Positions 48,236 to 60,422 of a stretch of DNA of 64,000 bases are shown one piece after another. Location of the stretch: positions 15,322,930 to 15,386,929 of the forward strand of contig CM026427.1 of assembly GCA_014871385.1 (NCBI GenBank). Direction: 5' to 3'. Position 1 is the stretch's first letter. Each line of letters opens with the position of its first letter. The notes below the pieces were generated by a model. It was not told the origin of the DNA. It was given only the letters and a program-made list of their open reading frames with translations, and ran no database searches. The position numbers were made by a program, and so were the translations under genes. This stretch comes from Ceratodon purpureus. Its lineage: Eukaryota > Streptophyta > Bryopsida > Pseudoditrichales > Ditrichaceae.

Positions 48236-48464
48236 AATAGGTCAGGGAAGACTGTTGTCATGATTGTTGCGACGCAAGCTCGAGAGGAAGTTCCCGCCCT
48301 GCACTGCACTCCATCATCCAATTCCAAGCTCGCGCCTTCGATCAGATCGCCTCTGCCATCACCGACTCCGAATTCCAACTCTCACAGCTCTTGCACGGCT
48401 AAGAGCTGACCAGTTTTGGTGAAGAAACGACATAGAGAGGGGGAGTTAAAGGAAGGTGAGACCC

Positions 48465-48496
48465 TGAGAGAGAGAGAGAGAGAGAGAGCGCGCGAG
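48465..48496 (+). promoter_or_regulatory. (GA)n tract in the UBLCP1 5' leader
   Basis: GAGAGA repeats followed by GCGCGCGAG end directly at the ATG at 48497. GA repeats are common in plant 5' UTRs and core promoters. Confidence 0.6.
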
Positions 48497-50670
48497 ATGG
48501 CGTCGGAGGGGGCCTCGAGCAATCCGGAGAGCGTGGAGGAGTTGACGATGGCGGTCAAGTGGTCCGGGAAGGAGTACACGGTGCGCGTGTGCGCCGACGA
48601 CACGGTGGGCGAGTTGAAGCGCCGGATCTGCGAGGTTACCAATGTGCTGCCCAAGCGGCAGAAGCTGCTCAATGTCAAGGCCGGGGTGAAGCCCGCAGAT
48701 GATACCATGCTGCTGTCGCAGTTGAATCTGAAGCCTACCATTAAGATCATGATGATGGGGTATGGAATTTTGGTTCTGGTTTTTATATCTTGGATCGTCA
48801 TGTGGGTTGTGGGTTTCGAGTGGTTATGCAGTTTCGTGTCCTCACGCATTGATCGGTGTGCTGGGATTGGTTTTTTATGGATGTGTAGGTAGTGGTTTAT
48901 TGCAGGCGTTGTAGGCTCGTTGAGTGGTGAAGTTTTCCATGCGAATGCAGTAGTGTTGTTGTTTGACCTAAAAGAGAGAAATGATTTGGTGATGTTTTTT
49001 GATGTGAATATTAGGGTTGTGGCTTTTAGGGAGAAAGTGGATTAGGGTTTAGTAGAATTGGCCTGTTTTTTAAGATAATTTAAGTTGGATTGTGAATTTT
49101 CAGGACTGTGGAGGATGAGATATTGGTGGAGCCAGTTGATGCGCCTGAGGTCTTAGATGACTTTGAACTTGGTCAGGAAGATACTGTTGATATTATGGAC
49201 AGGGAGGTCAATAAGCAGAAGCTGAGGCGTCGAATTGAGCAGTTCAAGGTAACCTTTCATGTTTTTGTATCCGATGTCCTACAAGCATTTTTACACCATT
49301 TTCCGAAAAAAGAATGATTGATGTTTTTTGTGAGAAATATGTGGCTTCACATGCAGAGCTCATAATTCAACCCCGTGTCTGAACGAATCACTAGGTGATA
49401 TTTTGTTGAATGATGGTTTCAAGATAGTCATGATGCATTGATTGGGTAAAAGGAGCCTCTTTCAGCGTGTCAGTTTCTAATGAGTCTCACAATGGCATGG
49501 GTTCTTTTTGTTGGTCCTTGATGGCAGCTGACTTTGATCAATCCTCCTCGACCAGGCAAGAAGTGTTTGGTGCTGGATATAGACTATACTCTTTTTGACC
49601 ACCGGTCAACTGCTGAGAATCCACGTGAACTGATGCGCCCTTGTAAGTGATTCACGGTCATCTTGGCCTTTCGGCGGTAACTGGTCGAGTTCACTGTCTC
49701 TTAGCTATGCAATTGTGAATTAACAGACAAAGAATTTTTGTTTTGAGTTCAACAAGCTGCTCGACATGGCGTTTAACTTTGGTGTCTGAGTGCTGTTTTT
49801 CTATTTGGTGTGGTTGATGGACAGATCTCCATGAATTCTTGACAACGGCGTACCAGTTTTATGATATCATTATTTGGTCGGCAACCAGGTGAGTCGCTTG
49901 TGAGGTTTGAACTTCAAGGTTTGGAGTATGCGAGGTTTTAATGAGGGCAGAGTCTGATAACCTTAAACGTGAGTGCTAGGGGTTCCTTATTTCGGATTGC
50001 TAAGTAACATGAAGGATGTAATGAGACCTGCTTAGGGAAGTTTCTTAATTCGAACGTCATTAGGTACCACATTGGTGTCTACTTTGCTACTTAAGTTTTC
50101 AAATCACAGCTGACTCGGTTGGAGGGTGTCAGCATGAAGTGGGTGGAGGTGAAGATGAAGGAGCTTGGCGTACTATCTCACCCCGACTACAAAGTCACAG
50201 CCATGGTCGACCATCTGGCCATGATAACTGTGCAGTCAGAGTCTCACGGAGTTTTCGATTGCAAACCGCTTGGTGTCATTTGGGGAAAATGTCCAGAGGT
50301 TAGAACTTGTGAATACAGCTTCTTTCCTTCTTACATCATTGTTTTCATGCTCATTTGTATTTGCGGACGTTCTCATTTACTAGTTTTACAGTTGCTGATG
50401 AGGTGGTGACTCGCTGGGCTTGTTTTGCAGTATAACTCCAAGAACACAATAATGTTTGATGATTTGAGGCGGAACTTTGTGATGAATCCGCGCAATGGGT
50501 TGGTTATTAAGCCTTTTAGGAAGGCACATCTAAACCGTGCGACTGACCAGGAGCTTCTAGGTTTGGCTGATTACCTGGTTGCTATATCTCCTCTGGATGA
50601 TTTGAGCGAACTTGATCATCGAAGATGGAGAGATTACTCCGACCAACATAAGAAAAGGAGACGTTCTTGA
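48497..50670 (+). CDS. UBLCP1: Ubiquitin-like domain-containing CTD phosphatase (UBLCP1), 6 exons
   Basis: Exons: 48497-48759, 49104-49248, 49528-49642, 49825-49888, 50133-50298 and 50431-50670. Phases join to 330 residues, the normal family length, with a TGA at the end. The ATG at 48497 gives MASEGASSN; an upstream open stretch is only the GA-rich leader. Residues about 15-88 form a ubiquitin-like domain ([18 protein letters not shown]). The phosphatase core has the DXDXT signature DIDYTLFDH (Asp153 nucleophile, Asp155), followed by [13 protein letters not shown] and [12 protein letters not shown]. The C-terminus is Lys/Arg-rich. In this family the ubiquitin-like domain docks to the proteasome regulatory particle, and the nuclear phosphatase lowers proteasome assembly and activity. 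No defects were seen. Confidence 0.97.
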
Positions 50671-51077
50671 GAAGATAGTTGTGCCTGTTAGAGTTGGCTA
50701 GGCTTGGCTTGTATAAAGAGACCATTTGGCTAAGCGCTGACCTTGGGCATTTCTGTAGTCTTGTGGTTGGAGGATTACTCTAGCTGAACAAGTTTTTCAT
50801 GTAACAAATGATCTTGTGAACTAAACATTCTGAAGTGGAGATGAACCATGTCTGAATAAGCTCGTAGTGGCATTTTGAATTCTTACTGTAGTTGATGATT
50901 GAGTTTACACATTGTTGTAGAGATTTGGATAAAAAAGTTGTGTCTCCAAATTTCTACTTGGTGTTCCTTTGACCCCTAAATGTTAATGCAATCAAAATGT
51001 GGACGCCGCCCATTTAGGACAGGTCTCAAAACATATATGAAGTGTTGAAATTTTGTATGTAGATTCTCAAACCTTAC
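50671..51077 (+). other. UBLCP1 3' UTR and junction to the next gene fragment
   Basis: T/A-rich DNA with TGTAAC-type and AATAAG-type signals suitable for plant polyadenylation. No continuation of the DUF3054 fragment was found here on the minus strand. Confidence 0.45.
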
Positions 51078-51671
51078 AAGAGAACCTGCTATGAGAGGAT
51101 CCGCCGTCCGTAAAGCATCCCAATTCAGACTCGTAAGCCCATGGCTATATCTTCCAATAACAGCAAACGTGACAAGAGCCACCAAATCGCCAGCAGCTAA
51201 AACTCCCACCCGCCTGCATCCACAGAACCACCACAAACAAACTCACGATACTACCAACGACGTAGCTTCACAACATTCAACTCTTCCGGAAACTCCAAAC
51301 CATCCCATCAAAAACAGAGGAACGCACCCTCAAGAGAAGCTCGACGACGATGCTTCACGATCCACCCGACCGACACCCTCCAGAGACACACAGTCGTCTT
51401 CGACCAGCACCGTCTCCACGGAGAGATTCTCCGCTGCATCGAAGGTGGAGGTTCCGGGAGTCGGCACCGGCTTCTTCCGCCGCAGCACAAGCCGGTTCAC
51501 GATCTCCTCGTGCTGAGACCCGGACGACTCCCCTCCTAGGCCTGCCCTCACCCGGCCATTACTACGGTGGATGCGCAGGGACGTGTGTGCGCAGAAGCCC
51601 TTTGAGCTCACCCGCGCGCGACGCGTCGAACGCCGCTAATGCGAGAGGCTGTACGTGGGTGCCGTCGCCAT
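51078..51671 (-). pseudogene. Truncated DUF3054 membrane protein gene
   Basis: Exon 2 (51078-51213) reads VLAAGDLVALVTFAVIGR, then YSHG and RTADPLIAG, the start of the DUF3054 domain of plastid and bacterial membrane proteins. Exon 1 lies within 51330-51671 and is Ser/Arg-rich like a transit peptide. Its ATG at 51671 is followed after 11 codons by an in-frame TAG (51636-51638), and the long frame resumes beyond it. The second half of the domain should follow below 51078 but is absent; UBLCP1's 3' end is there instead. The exon 1 to exon 2 junction could not be phased cleanly. It looks like a gene that lost its 3' half. Function of the family is unknown. Confidence 0.6.
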
Positions 51672-51699
51672 GGTTGCACCCGACTCCTCAAACCTAGAG

Positions 51700-53100
51700 G
51701 AACGCGATGGATATGCCCGAGCTCCAACAACACCTGCAATCTGAGCTCCGATGCGAGTTGGAGAAAGGTTTCGGATTGCTTCACTTCAACTTCTTCGGAG
51801 CCATTCGACTGTTGGCAGTTCTAGTAATCCAGTCACACTCATTTTTTAACCACACATGCTCTCGATGTCGGTTGGGACTCCGACCGAGTTGTGAGGCCGA
51901 CCGTCCAAAATTTAGACCGAAGTGAGGCCCACTGTGTACACAGGTTGGGGCTGGATGGAAGGTCGGGCTGATTTAGAATGGTTTGAGCCCGCTGCGGTTC
52001 AAGTTTTGGTCCACGTTTTGGTTCAAGTTCCAAGTTCGGCTCATGAGTCATGGACATCCTGTCTTCACCTACGTGACATCAGAGTTCGGGACAAGATCGA
52101 ATGCTACACTTTGTTGCAGTTTGATTCATGACGACAATGACATACAAGCGCACTCATGATAAGCAACCCTCGCCAGTTTACCTCGGCTCGGAAATGCTCC
52201 CTAAGCGTGGCGGAGGCTGTACCGTTCCCGGGGGCGAGCCGCGCTGCTGCAGTCGCACTAGTTCCGAACCCGTCGTTCTTCATTCCGAGTATAGTGGGGA
52301 ATGTCGCATTTCTACTTCCCTGTGAGGTTTAGGGAGAGTCGCGCATGTTCTGCTGACAGCGCCAGTGACTTCAGCGAATGAGTGCCTCCCGCGCCCTGGC
52401 AAATGTGGCCCCCACGCACCCATACATCACCGGGAAATAATTTTTCTGCTTCTTAACCATATCTGTGTAGGAATTCTGTTAGTAAGTTTACGATGCGCAT
52501 ACCCGGGACTAGGATGTACGTGTACCCGGGACTAGGAAGAGCATACCCGGGACTAGGTGTCCATACCCGGTACTAGGATGTTCATATCCGACAGTGTATG
52601 TAGGTCCGGCATAGGCTGGTAATGACCAAGTCGGGAATTCAGAAAGAAGACATCAACCGATATTTGAAACGAATCAACTTTACAGAGTCGTCATATTATT
52701 CTGAGAGTGAAGTCTGTTACAGTAGTGTGTATGATAACAATGTCTCGGATATGATATCAGTGTAAATATCCATAATGTCTCGGATAGTCCATACAAAATG
52801 AGGCTACGAGTTCAGGTCTGTCCGTGTCAACAAGAGAGATGCTACGCTATGTACAACAAGAGAGGATGCTACGTGTATTTACATTAGTACCCCGAGCTGT
52901 AGTACCTAAGTGGACCAAAAAAAACATAGAGACCGAAGCTCTATCGGTTGAGGCATATGTTACGAAATGCAGGTGCCTCCACAACTGCCGAGTAATGTTG
53001 AAAACTTGAAGTTCCTAATGTATCCACACCCTGTCTGCACACCCCCCTTTGCGAGTCTTGATGCCGAATCCCCTGCTTCAATTCGAGGTTTATATTCAGC
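51700..53100. other. Spacer, no gene recognised, holds a tandem repeat
   Basis: Plus-strand ORFs of 60-72 codons have no recognisable domain. The only structure is the tandem array at 52498-52584. Confidence 0.45.
52498..52584. repeat. 20-22-bp tandem repeat, 4 copies
   Basis: TACCCGGGACTAGG recurs at 52500, 52522, 52543 and (with one change) 52563, separated by variable 6-8-bp linkers. Confidence 0.9.
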
Positions 53101-53819
53101 TTAGGAGATCTTGACAACCTGGAAATTGGCATGGCTGATTAGGCTGAACGCCAAGGTGTCGCCCACGAGAAAGGAATTTTTCTGACGGAACTCTGCCCAC
53201 CCATGCGTGAAGTAAACGATGGTCTGCTTGGGTGTTTCTTTTATCATTGCAGACACAGTGACGGAGGCGCTCGGTCCGCGAAGGGTGAAGTAGCGATGGT
53301 CGAACATCTCCTTCCCGTATTGGCGCCAAAAGGATACAGGTATATCCTGCCAGTGATTGTGAGAACGAATGGGTTAGGATTTGCAAGGGAAGAAACTGCC
53401 AGTGAATAACATGGATACATTGAGCAACGAACCAGGGGAAAAGCAGACGTGATGCTCCTACAGATTCTATCTAATCAACCAAGAAAGGAATGTATGAAGG
53501 GGAAGAGTACCAGCTTCGCTGAGTAGTGAGGAGAATTGTGTGAGGGTCGTAGAGTTTTTGTGAACTCTGGCGTGTTGGCCGGGGGGTACACCATCGCAGC
53601 CAGACACCTATCGTCAGCAGGCTCGAGTACTATGAACTTCCCCTTCCGTATCTTCTGGTGACGTAGGAAGTTAGCCCATCCGTCACCAACGCTTCTGGCT
53701 ACGACTCCTGAGAGAACGAACTTCACCGGGTACTCCATTATGTTTTTACTTGACGTTACGATTCCACAATCATCACAACCGGGCCAACCTGTGCTGGCTG
53801 TGAATTCGGGAGGTACTTC
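53101..53819 (-). CDS. B3-domain protein (REM-like), last two exons; 5' end not resolved
   Basis: Exons on the minus strand: 53511-53819 and 53101-53346 join in phase and end with TAA. The first contains the C-terminal part of a B3 fold (VKFVLSGVVARSVGDGW, NFLRHQKIRKGKFIVLEP). The second starts a new B3 domain (DIPVSFWRQYGKEMF, FTLRGPSASVTV, GWAEFRQKNSFLVGDTLAF). Tandem B3 domains are typical of REM-type plant DNA-binding proteins. The N-terminal half of the first B3 domain must lie upstream of the acceptor at 53820, but no convincing exon was found. An ATG at 53950 opens a frame that does not splice in obviously. It is either a gene with small upstream exons or a truncated copy. Confidence 0.72.
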
Positions 53820-53983
53820 CTGCAACATATCCCGAAATGTGTAAGAAGAACGCATTGGAAGGTATAAATCATAGTAAGTAATTCAGGAGCGACGAAGCTG
53901 TGGAGATGATAGGGGCTGCGGATATGAATTGCTGATGTATCCGTTGCCATGACCCATTGCCTCGCATGGCCCCTTCCCTCCCG

Positions 53984-54009
53984 TCTCTCTCTCTCTCTCT
54001 CTCTCTCTC

Positions 54010-54045
<36 letters not shown>
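53984..54045. repeat. (CT)n followed by a 35-bp C run
   Basis: Compound microsatellite: CT units to about 54010, then C at 54011-54045. The exact length may be a sequencing or assembly estimate. Confidence 0.85.
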
Positions 54046-54047
<2 letters not shown>

Positions 54048-57000
54048 CACTCAACATATTCGAAGCTTCAAGTATCATCGTGGCTCCTATGAATTCACGA
54101 TCCGTTCGTGAATGGACGAGCTGTTTCAGTGCCGAAGAAAACAGAATCGGTGGAAGGTAGGAAAACATCGTCAGTGTTTGCAGGCATAGCACATTCAAAT
54201 ATGCACGTAATCACGTGGGATCGGGTACAGTTTCAGACCAGGATGGTCATGGAGCGCTTCGTCTCGAGGTAGACGCTGAAGAATCTCGCGCCCACTTGTT
54301 CCATCTCCTCTACTGCGTAGGAAAAAATATCTGCCATAGTGTGAGTTTGAATGAACTTGGTTGAGAATTTACAATTGCGTTATAATTGAAGAGCTCTGGG
54401 ACATAGTGGGATGGAAGGGAACATGAGAATGGGCAATGTTTGGGTGGAAGGCCAGAGGTTACCTGTGGATCTCCTGCCCTAGGGTTTAAGGAAAATCGCA
54501 GAATCCCGGCGCTGGGATTCTCTCATGCCCTGTCCGTCACGTCGCCATTGTCTAGGAGCTTTATTTCACCGTCGTAGCCTTCAATGTGCATATCTTCAGG
54601 GCTTCCAAAGGACACGTCACCATACGGAGAACTGACTTGATGTCGTACACTTCGTTATTGCAGCTGCGCACTCAATATACTTGCTGAGCTGAGAAGATGT
54701 TGTCCTCGGAAATGGAGGAGGTCACTTCCACTTGATTTCGGCGGTCATGACGACGATGATGGCGACGGGTATGATCATTACACTCTTCTGGACAGAGGGG
54801 AGGTTCGAGTTGGACTAGAACTACACTTCTATCATTCGAGTACCCGTGAGAAGACACCAAGGGGATGCTGTCCATGTCTGCAACAAGAGTGCACCGCCTT
54901 AGTCGCCTGCGACCGAGACAGCTCGGTTAACCTGAACTAAATGCAAATGAGAAAGGAAATTCATGTTGTTCTGGCTTCTTTGAAGCATACCTGATCAATT
55001 GCAACTGCGGGAGTTTCTCAAGTAAGCGTCGCCAATCGACCTCAGCAATGTGGGTGAATAGCATGCATGTATGAGGGCATTCTGTTCACCCATGACGTTG
55101 CCATGGAGGCAACTTCCTACTGAGAAGGTTGATAGTGGATTCCAAGCGGAGCACTCAGTCTACCGTGAATCACGTTGCCACGAAATACATGTCGTTGGTG
55201 CGTTGTTTAGGGTTGATTCGCCAACGGATGCCCAGGTTCTGAATACCATTGTTAAACATTTCTATTACCTTTTTGAAGCTCAAGTACGCTTGAATTGCAC
55301 TAAGTTTTTCACGAACAGCGATGTGATTTGAGAACGACTGATATATATCTGGAAGGTTTCTATCAGCCTCAATCAATGATAGGATTCAATTACCCGTAAT
55401 CAACGTGTGCTCACTCTCTGATGCTTGTCATCCGTTATGAGCCTATACTTGGGACTGCACTACACAACTTTCAACGGAGCTGATCCATATTCCAGAGCAC
55501 TACTACTAACTAGAAACAGAATGACAGATTACATATCACCACCATAAGAAGCACATGAATTGGTGAAACTGTTCTGGGCTGATATTCATTGCCGGATTGC
55601 ATCTGTAATCGCGGGTAAATCACCATCCACGGGATTCGGATGATATCCGTATTGAATGACCTGCTCTCATTGCAAAATATATCAGGGGGCGCAAATGTTT
55701 GTTTCCTCAATTAACATCATCCTGAACCCTATTTTCATACTTCGATACTGTAATACGCAGATCGTCAAAGTTGACAGAGTGTTTACCTCGAACCCCTTCC
55801 TCAAGTACAACTTCGACCTGGATTGTTCTTAGCATGTGTGTTAAGGAAATTGGCATTTGGACCTACAGGCGTGCACAAGAGCTGATTAGTATCCCCAGTA
55901 CCTGAAATAAAGTATGCTCTTTGCTAAGAGTTGAATGCTGAACCTATGCTGGATAATATTAAGAAGGTTAGATTTTAGACTCTCTTATGAGCAATCGGGT
56001 AAGGACAACAACAAGGTGGTTCAAATGAGCGTTAGTCAAATCTCGATAGTGAATTTCTACAAGTGATTTTAAAAAGACAAAGTGCTCATGTAAGAAATGC
56101 GGATATTTTTTACCTATGTTTCGTCTGACTTGCACTGCGGGATTCGTCAATGTTGATGCAATTTGCTATTTCCGTGAATAATTATCCACGCAGACATTAC
56201 CGATGTAGCCATCCGGAAGCCCTTGCTGCAATATAATATCCACGCATTAGTGTGTGTACGTTAGGGCACAGGATTGATCTGACAGATAAAGAAATCATCG
56301 GGACAATATAGTGGTTTAGGGATATACCTTCGAGAACCTCACTCGGAGATGCGTGATGAAGGCCACAGTAAAGCGCTCCGAGGACTCTAGTGTCCTTTCC
56401 ACCGTGTTCCTAGTTCGCCCCCATTGCATCCTTAGGCAGTACCTTCCACACAGCGCTGTAAAAGTTTAAAACTTAATGATCAAGCCAGTCTTCCAAGGTA
56501 AATTTATCTTCTGTGCTAAAACAATAACACCAGAAGAAGAAGGAAGGCAGAGCCACTTCCCATGCGTCGAATGTAGACATCATATTCGAACCCCGGAAAT
56601 GTGGAGAATTCTCTACACATGCTGGTCTTCCTCGTGTAGCACCTCTTCCTGCGGATAACAGCGAAACACACCACGCCCTTATAGTTTTCTCTACATAAAA
56701 CTCCCCTGCATCGTGACTGGAACCCACTACAATCGTGGCTTGACACATTGTACACAACGTGACACGCATCCACGAACTCGCGAATATCAACAGGTCGGGG
56801 TGCGCAGAGTTGTGAGCTCCCGTGTGGGTTCTACAAGTGAGATTGGCAATTACATCAGAGAGAGGGCGTAAACCACAAGCACACGGAGCAGTGTCGAAGT
56901 ACAAAGCCTCTACGATCCTTCACATGCCCAGCTAGTGAATTATTTAACACAGTAAGTGCACAAGACGATCAAACATATGATGTTCCTGATTAGGTCAGTA

Positions 57001-58379
57001 AATATAGTTGAGAAAAAACAGAGTCTGTGACGGCACTGGCAGATAATTGTGTTACTATCCGGAGGTCTATAGTTATTTACAAACATCTCTCAATGTAATG
57101 ATAGTGTAATCTGAGTCCCCAGACATGGTAGTCAATGTCTCTCGATGCGAGTACTCGTCCCCTTGAACCACTGCTCCACTTTACGCGTCTTGAGATATCG
57201 GATAGGCAAATCTACCCTTCTGACTCTAGGAGTGCACGGAAGCATCGTCGGAATGCTCTTGAGTAACGCTGCCTACGCTCTCCGTGGCGGGACTCGTGGC
57301 GGAATTCGAGTCTGGTACCACGTTTGCGGCATCGTGGAGGACTGGGAATGCGACAAGTGAGGCATGCGCGATCTCGAGCAGCTCGATGTCACATGCTACA
57401 GTCCAGCACCACTCCTTATTGGGCTCCAACAACTTTGCGATGTGTACAAACGGGGGGATGTCTAAGCCGCGGCGACGTGCGCGTTCGACCTCGCTAAGCC
57501 ATGGCCGCAGCTCCACCACGCTCTGGGGCGAGTCATCCGATGCCATAGCCGGCGTTGTCCTCCTCCTCATCGTCCCAGCTCGTCCCCTTGTCATCGCCTC
57601 TGTCCTTCAAATTTTCAGCGCACACAAAAGCAATCCTAGTTGATTCAAAGTCCGGCCGATAACATTACCGCATAGCCCCGGAGAAAACGAAAGACCAACT
57701 CGCAGTAACAGACACCGGGAATACAGTCGCCTGTGGGGCGACTCCACCCTGGACATATATAGCGATCATTTCCTGTACCCCGAAAGCAATGATGACAAAG
57801 TAAAAGCCGTATCGCCAGAAATATTAGTCCCGTACGCAATTTAAGAGGTAGTCTTATGGCGCTTGAAGTGAGGATCCCATATTCAATGATGACGATTTAG
57901 TGTCGCGGTCTCCGGAAACCACTGCGAGCATGGACACATCGCACTATGTACATGAATTCCACAGATATAGGATTCCGAACTATATTTTTAATTCAAAAAT
58001 TGGATAGCAGAAACCATGAATTGAAGCATAGTCTTAATTTGAACCGTGGATACTCTGAAAACTACTATGGTATGGAAATTCGCACCTTCGCAAACCAGGA
58101 TTGTTCACTCCACTCCAACTGGCTATGGACAGCGAAATTTGGCCACGCTGTAGCCATGCACATCAGTCATCTGGATCATCACCATTACAACTCCCTAACG
58201 AAGAAATTGCACTTACTACTATAAACATGTAACTCGAGCAACAAGATGTTCTCAAACAAAATCGACTTCGAATGATAGGCAATACGTTGAACTCCTGACC
58301 CAGCCAGAATTCGAGTACATGTCAATACCACCATACACTGCAGAATATGTCAGGGAGAGCAGAGCATCAGTGTCGTTAC
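54046..58379. other. Gene-like but unassigned region
   Basis: Base composition is even, and minus-strand open stretches occur at 54672-54875, 55510-55710, 56473-56904 (Cys-rich) and 57226-57594 (starts MTRGRAGTMRRRTT). None could be assigned to a family or joined by splice phases. They may be exons of an unknown gene upstream of the B3 exons or decayed DNA between transposon parts. Confidence 0.3.
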
Positions 58380-59563
58380 CCACGAGAGTATGGATCATTT
58401 GTCAAAGAAATCTCGATCTCTTGAGTGGCTTCATGATAAACTGTAACTTCATAGAGGTAATATTTGCCCTTCCAAAAGCTTGGTCCAACACCAGACCGAA
58501 CACCGTTGTCTTCCAGAAGCTGCAGTTTCTGTACAGGCTCCCCACCTATTGGTGTGGAAAACAAAAGAAAAGCACATTCAACACATATCCGAGTCAACTC
58601 CAACATCAGAAAGGGCGAGTATAATGCAATTGTTATATCATGTAAGAAAATCTCCTTGTCTAATGGCCATCGTATAGTAGACAAACAATCTTCTCTTATT
58701 CCTGATAAAAAATGAGCACCTCATTCATTCATTCATTCATTCATTCATTCATTCATATCGACAAGGGAGAACAACATACAATGTTCGCGTCAAAACCTTG
58801 AGATGTACCCACAGAGCAAGTGATTTGAAGATACGTTGACAAAAATTCTAAGTTCTGTATCTATAACGGTTCTGAATGTTACCTGTGCCGTAAGAGCACA
58901 TATGTCTATTTTTACACCATCTGCGGTGGCATTCGCCCCAAGAGGGCCATCATATGCAGACAAATCATCCAGAACTCCGGCAACTTGGATACCAGCAGCA
59001 TCCGCAGTTTCACCAGTTTCAGTCCAGGATAATTCACGCTCTCGATCTGCACCCGTCAACACAGGTTGAGATAACCGGCTCATACCGTCAGATTTCAGAC
59101 AGGATAAATTTTAAACGCAGTTGCGTTGAACGTTGCAGTGCATAAAAGCAGCGGAAGTGGAATTCCAGTTGTGACGTCATAAGAGGGCCAGTATGGTTAT
59201 TCCAAGAATATCAGCCTGTTTTCTTACCTTCTGAGGTAAACCGCTTAAATGTACTTCCAGCTTTATGGCAATGTACGACCTGGGCCAATTCAAACCACCT
59301 AGTCAAGTACATACACAAAAACAATCTGAAGCAGGAAAGCCTCTCGGATGTTTACTTGAACGAATCGGTGAAATACATTTCTAGTGCATTGACAAGCTTT
59401 CTGATTACTTTCCAAAATTGCAAGTGAGAAGCAACCCATACCTTCAACACCTTCCGCAGTGATTCCCAATTGGGCAGAGTCGATGGAATGAATATAGATT
59501 TGAGAACTGTTGGTTTTAGCATTCTAGAGATTCGCAAGTCCTTCGCAAAGTAGAAGGCCCGGG
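58380..59563 (-). pseudogene. Limit dextrinase (pullulanase-type debranching enzyme) N-terminal fragment, decayed
   Basis: Successive minus-strand pieces follow the order of plant pullulanase 1. RAFYFAKDL and SSQIYIHSIDSAQLG with EGVEG lie at 59442-59563, IKLEVHLSGLPQK at 59228-59279, GIQVAGVLDDLSAYDGPLG with ALTAQ at 58883-59100, and GPSFWKGKYYLYEVTVYH with SLTNDPYSRG at 58380-58545. Splice-like GT/AG sites flank several pieces, but phases fail at three joins and one piece has an internal frame change. The family motif WAPTAQ is ALTAQ here. Nothing of the catalytic barrel follows below 58380. In its family the enzyme cleaves alpha-1,6 bonds of starch in plastids; this copy cannot. Confidence 0.72.
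58721..58756. repeat. (TCAT)n microsatellite
   Basis: Nine TCAT units in the intron-like gap of the pullulanase fragment. Confidence 0.9.
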
Positions 59564-60422
59564 ATTTAGAGTAATCACCCTGTCATTTCCATCTCGGTTT
59601 AATAAGGACCTGAAGTGACTAGCGGAATTTTTTCATAAAGACGTCACACAAACACCTATGCAAAATCGTTTGAAATAATTTGCAACAAGAGATTTAAAAC
59701 GATTTGTATTACGATACCGTCGTTGCTTTCTAAGCTGAAGCCCAAACGATGATAATTAAATAATAAAATAGACAATCGAAATCCTTTCTCCACCCATAAC
59801 TATACAGAAAAAACCATATGCGACGTCGCTGTACAAAGCCTAACGTTACGAGATAGCGGATGCTCCTTTAACACCCTGACCACATGGAATGAATTGAACT
59901 TCCAAGTGCTTGCAACAAAGCGCCACAACAGAATTTCTAAAAGTTGTAAGTATTGCAAAACCTGAGGAATGGATCGAGGATCAGGCATTTCCGTAAAGAC
60001 TGTCGGTCTTTCTGAAACCAATCAGAACTCCGAGTCCACCTGACTCGAAATAGATGCTTCACTCCTGCATCCACTCTCGATTACATCAGTAGAAGCCAAC
60101 GCGTGAGTTCGAAAATGTTGTCGCTACATAATTCTAGGGTTTGAATACCTCCACCATTGTCCGACCAGGAAATGCGACCAGGAAATGGGACCAGGATATG
60201 GGAGCCTAAATTAACAATTCCTCAACCGTTGAAGACACATCAAACGCAAAATTCACGCTTAATCGAGCAAAGAATTCACAAGTCTATCACATGATGAGGG
60301 TAAATTCAGTAGCATAAAGTACATATGACCGATTCTTACAAGGTCACGCTCTTCGGGTCGTGTAGGAGAGAGTACCACCTGCGCAAGACCTGCCGAAATG
60401 TATTCAAGTGCCAATGATGGGG
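59564..60422. other. Spacer between the transposase and pullulanase fragments
   Basis: A minus-strand open stretch at 59800-60021 has no recognisable domain. No terminal inverted repeat of the upstream CACTA gene was found here. Confidence 0.35.

Noticed and set aside
53957..54160. Plus-strand ORF with a poly-Pro run, and the opposite poly-Gly ORF
   Set aside because: Both are translations of the CT/poly-C microsatellite.
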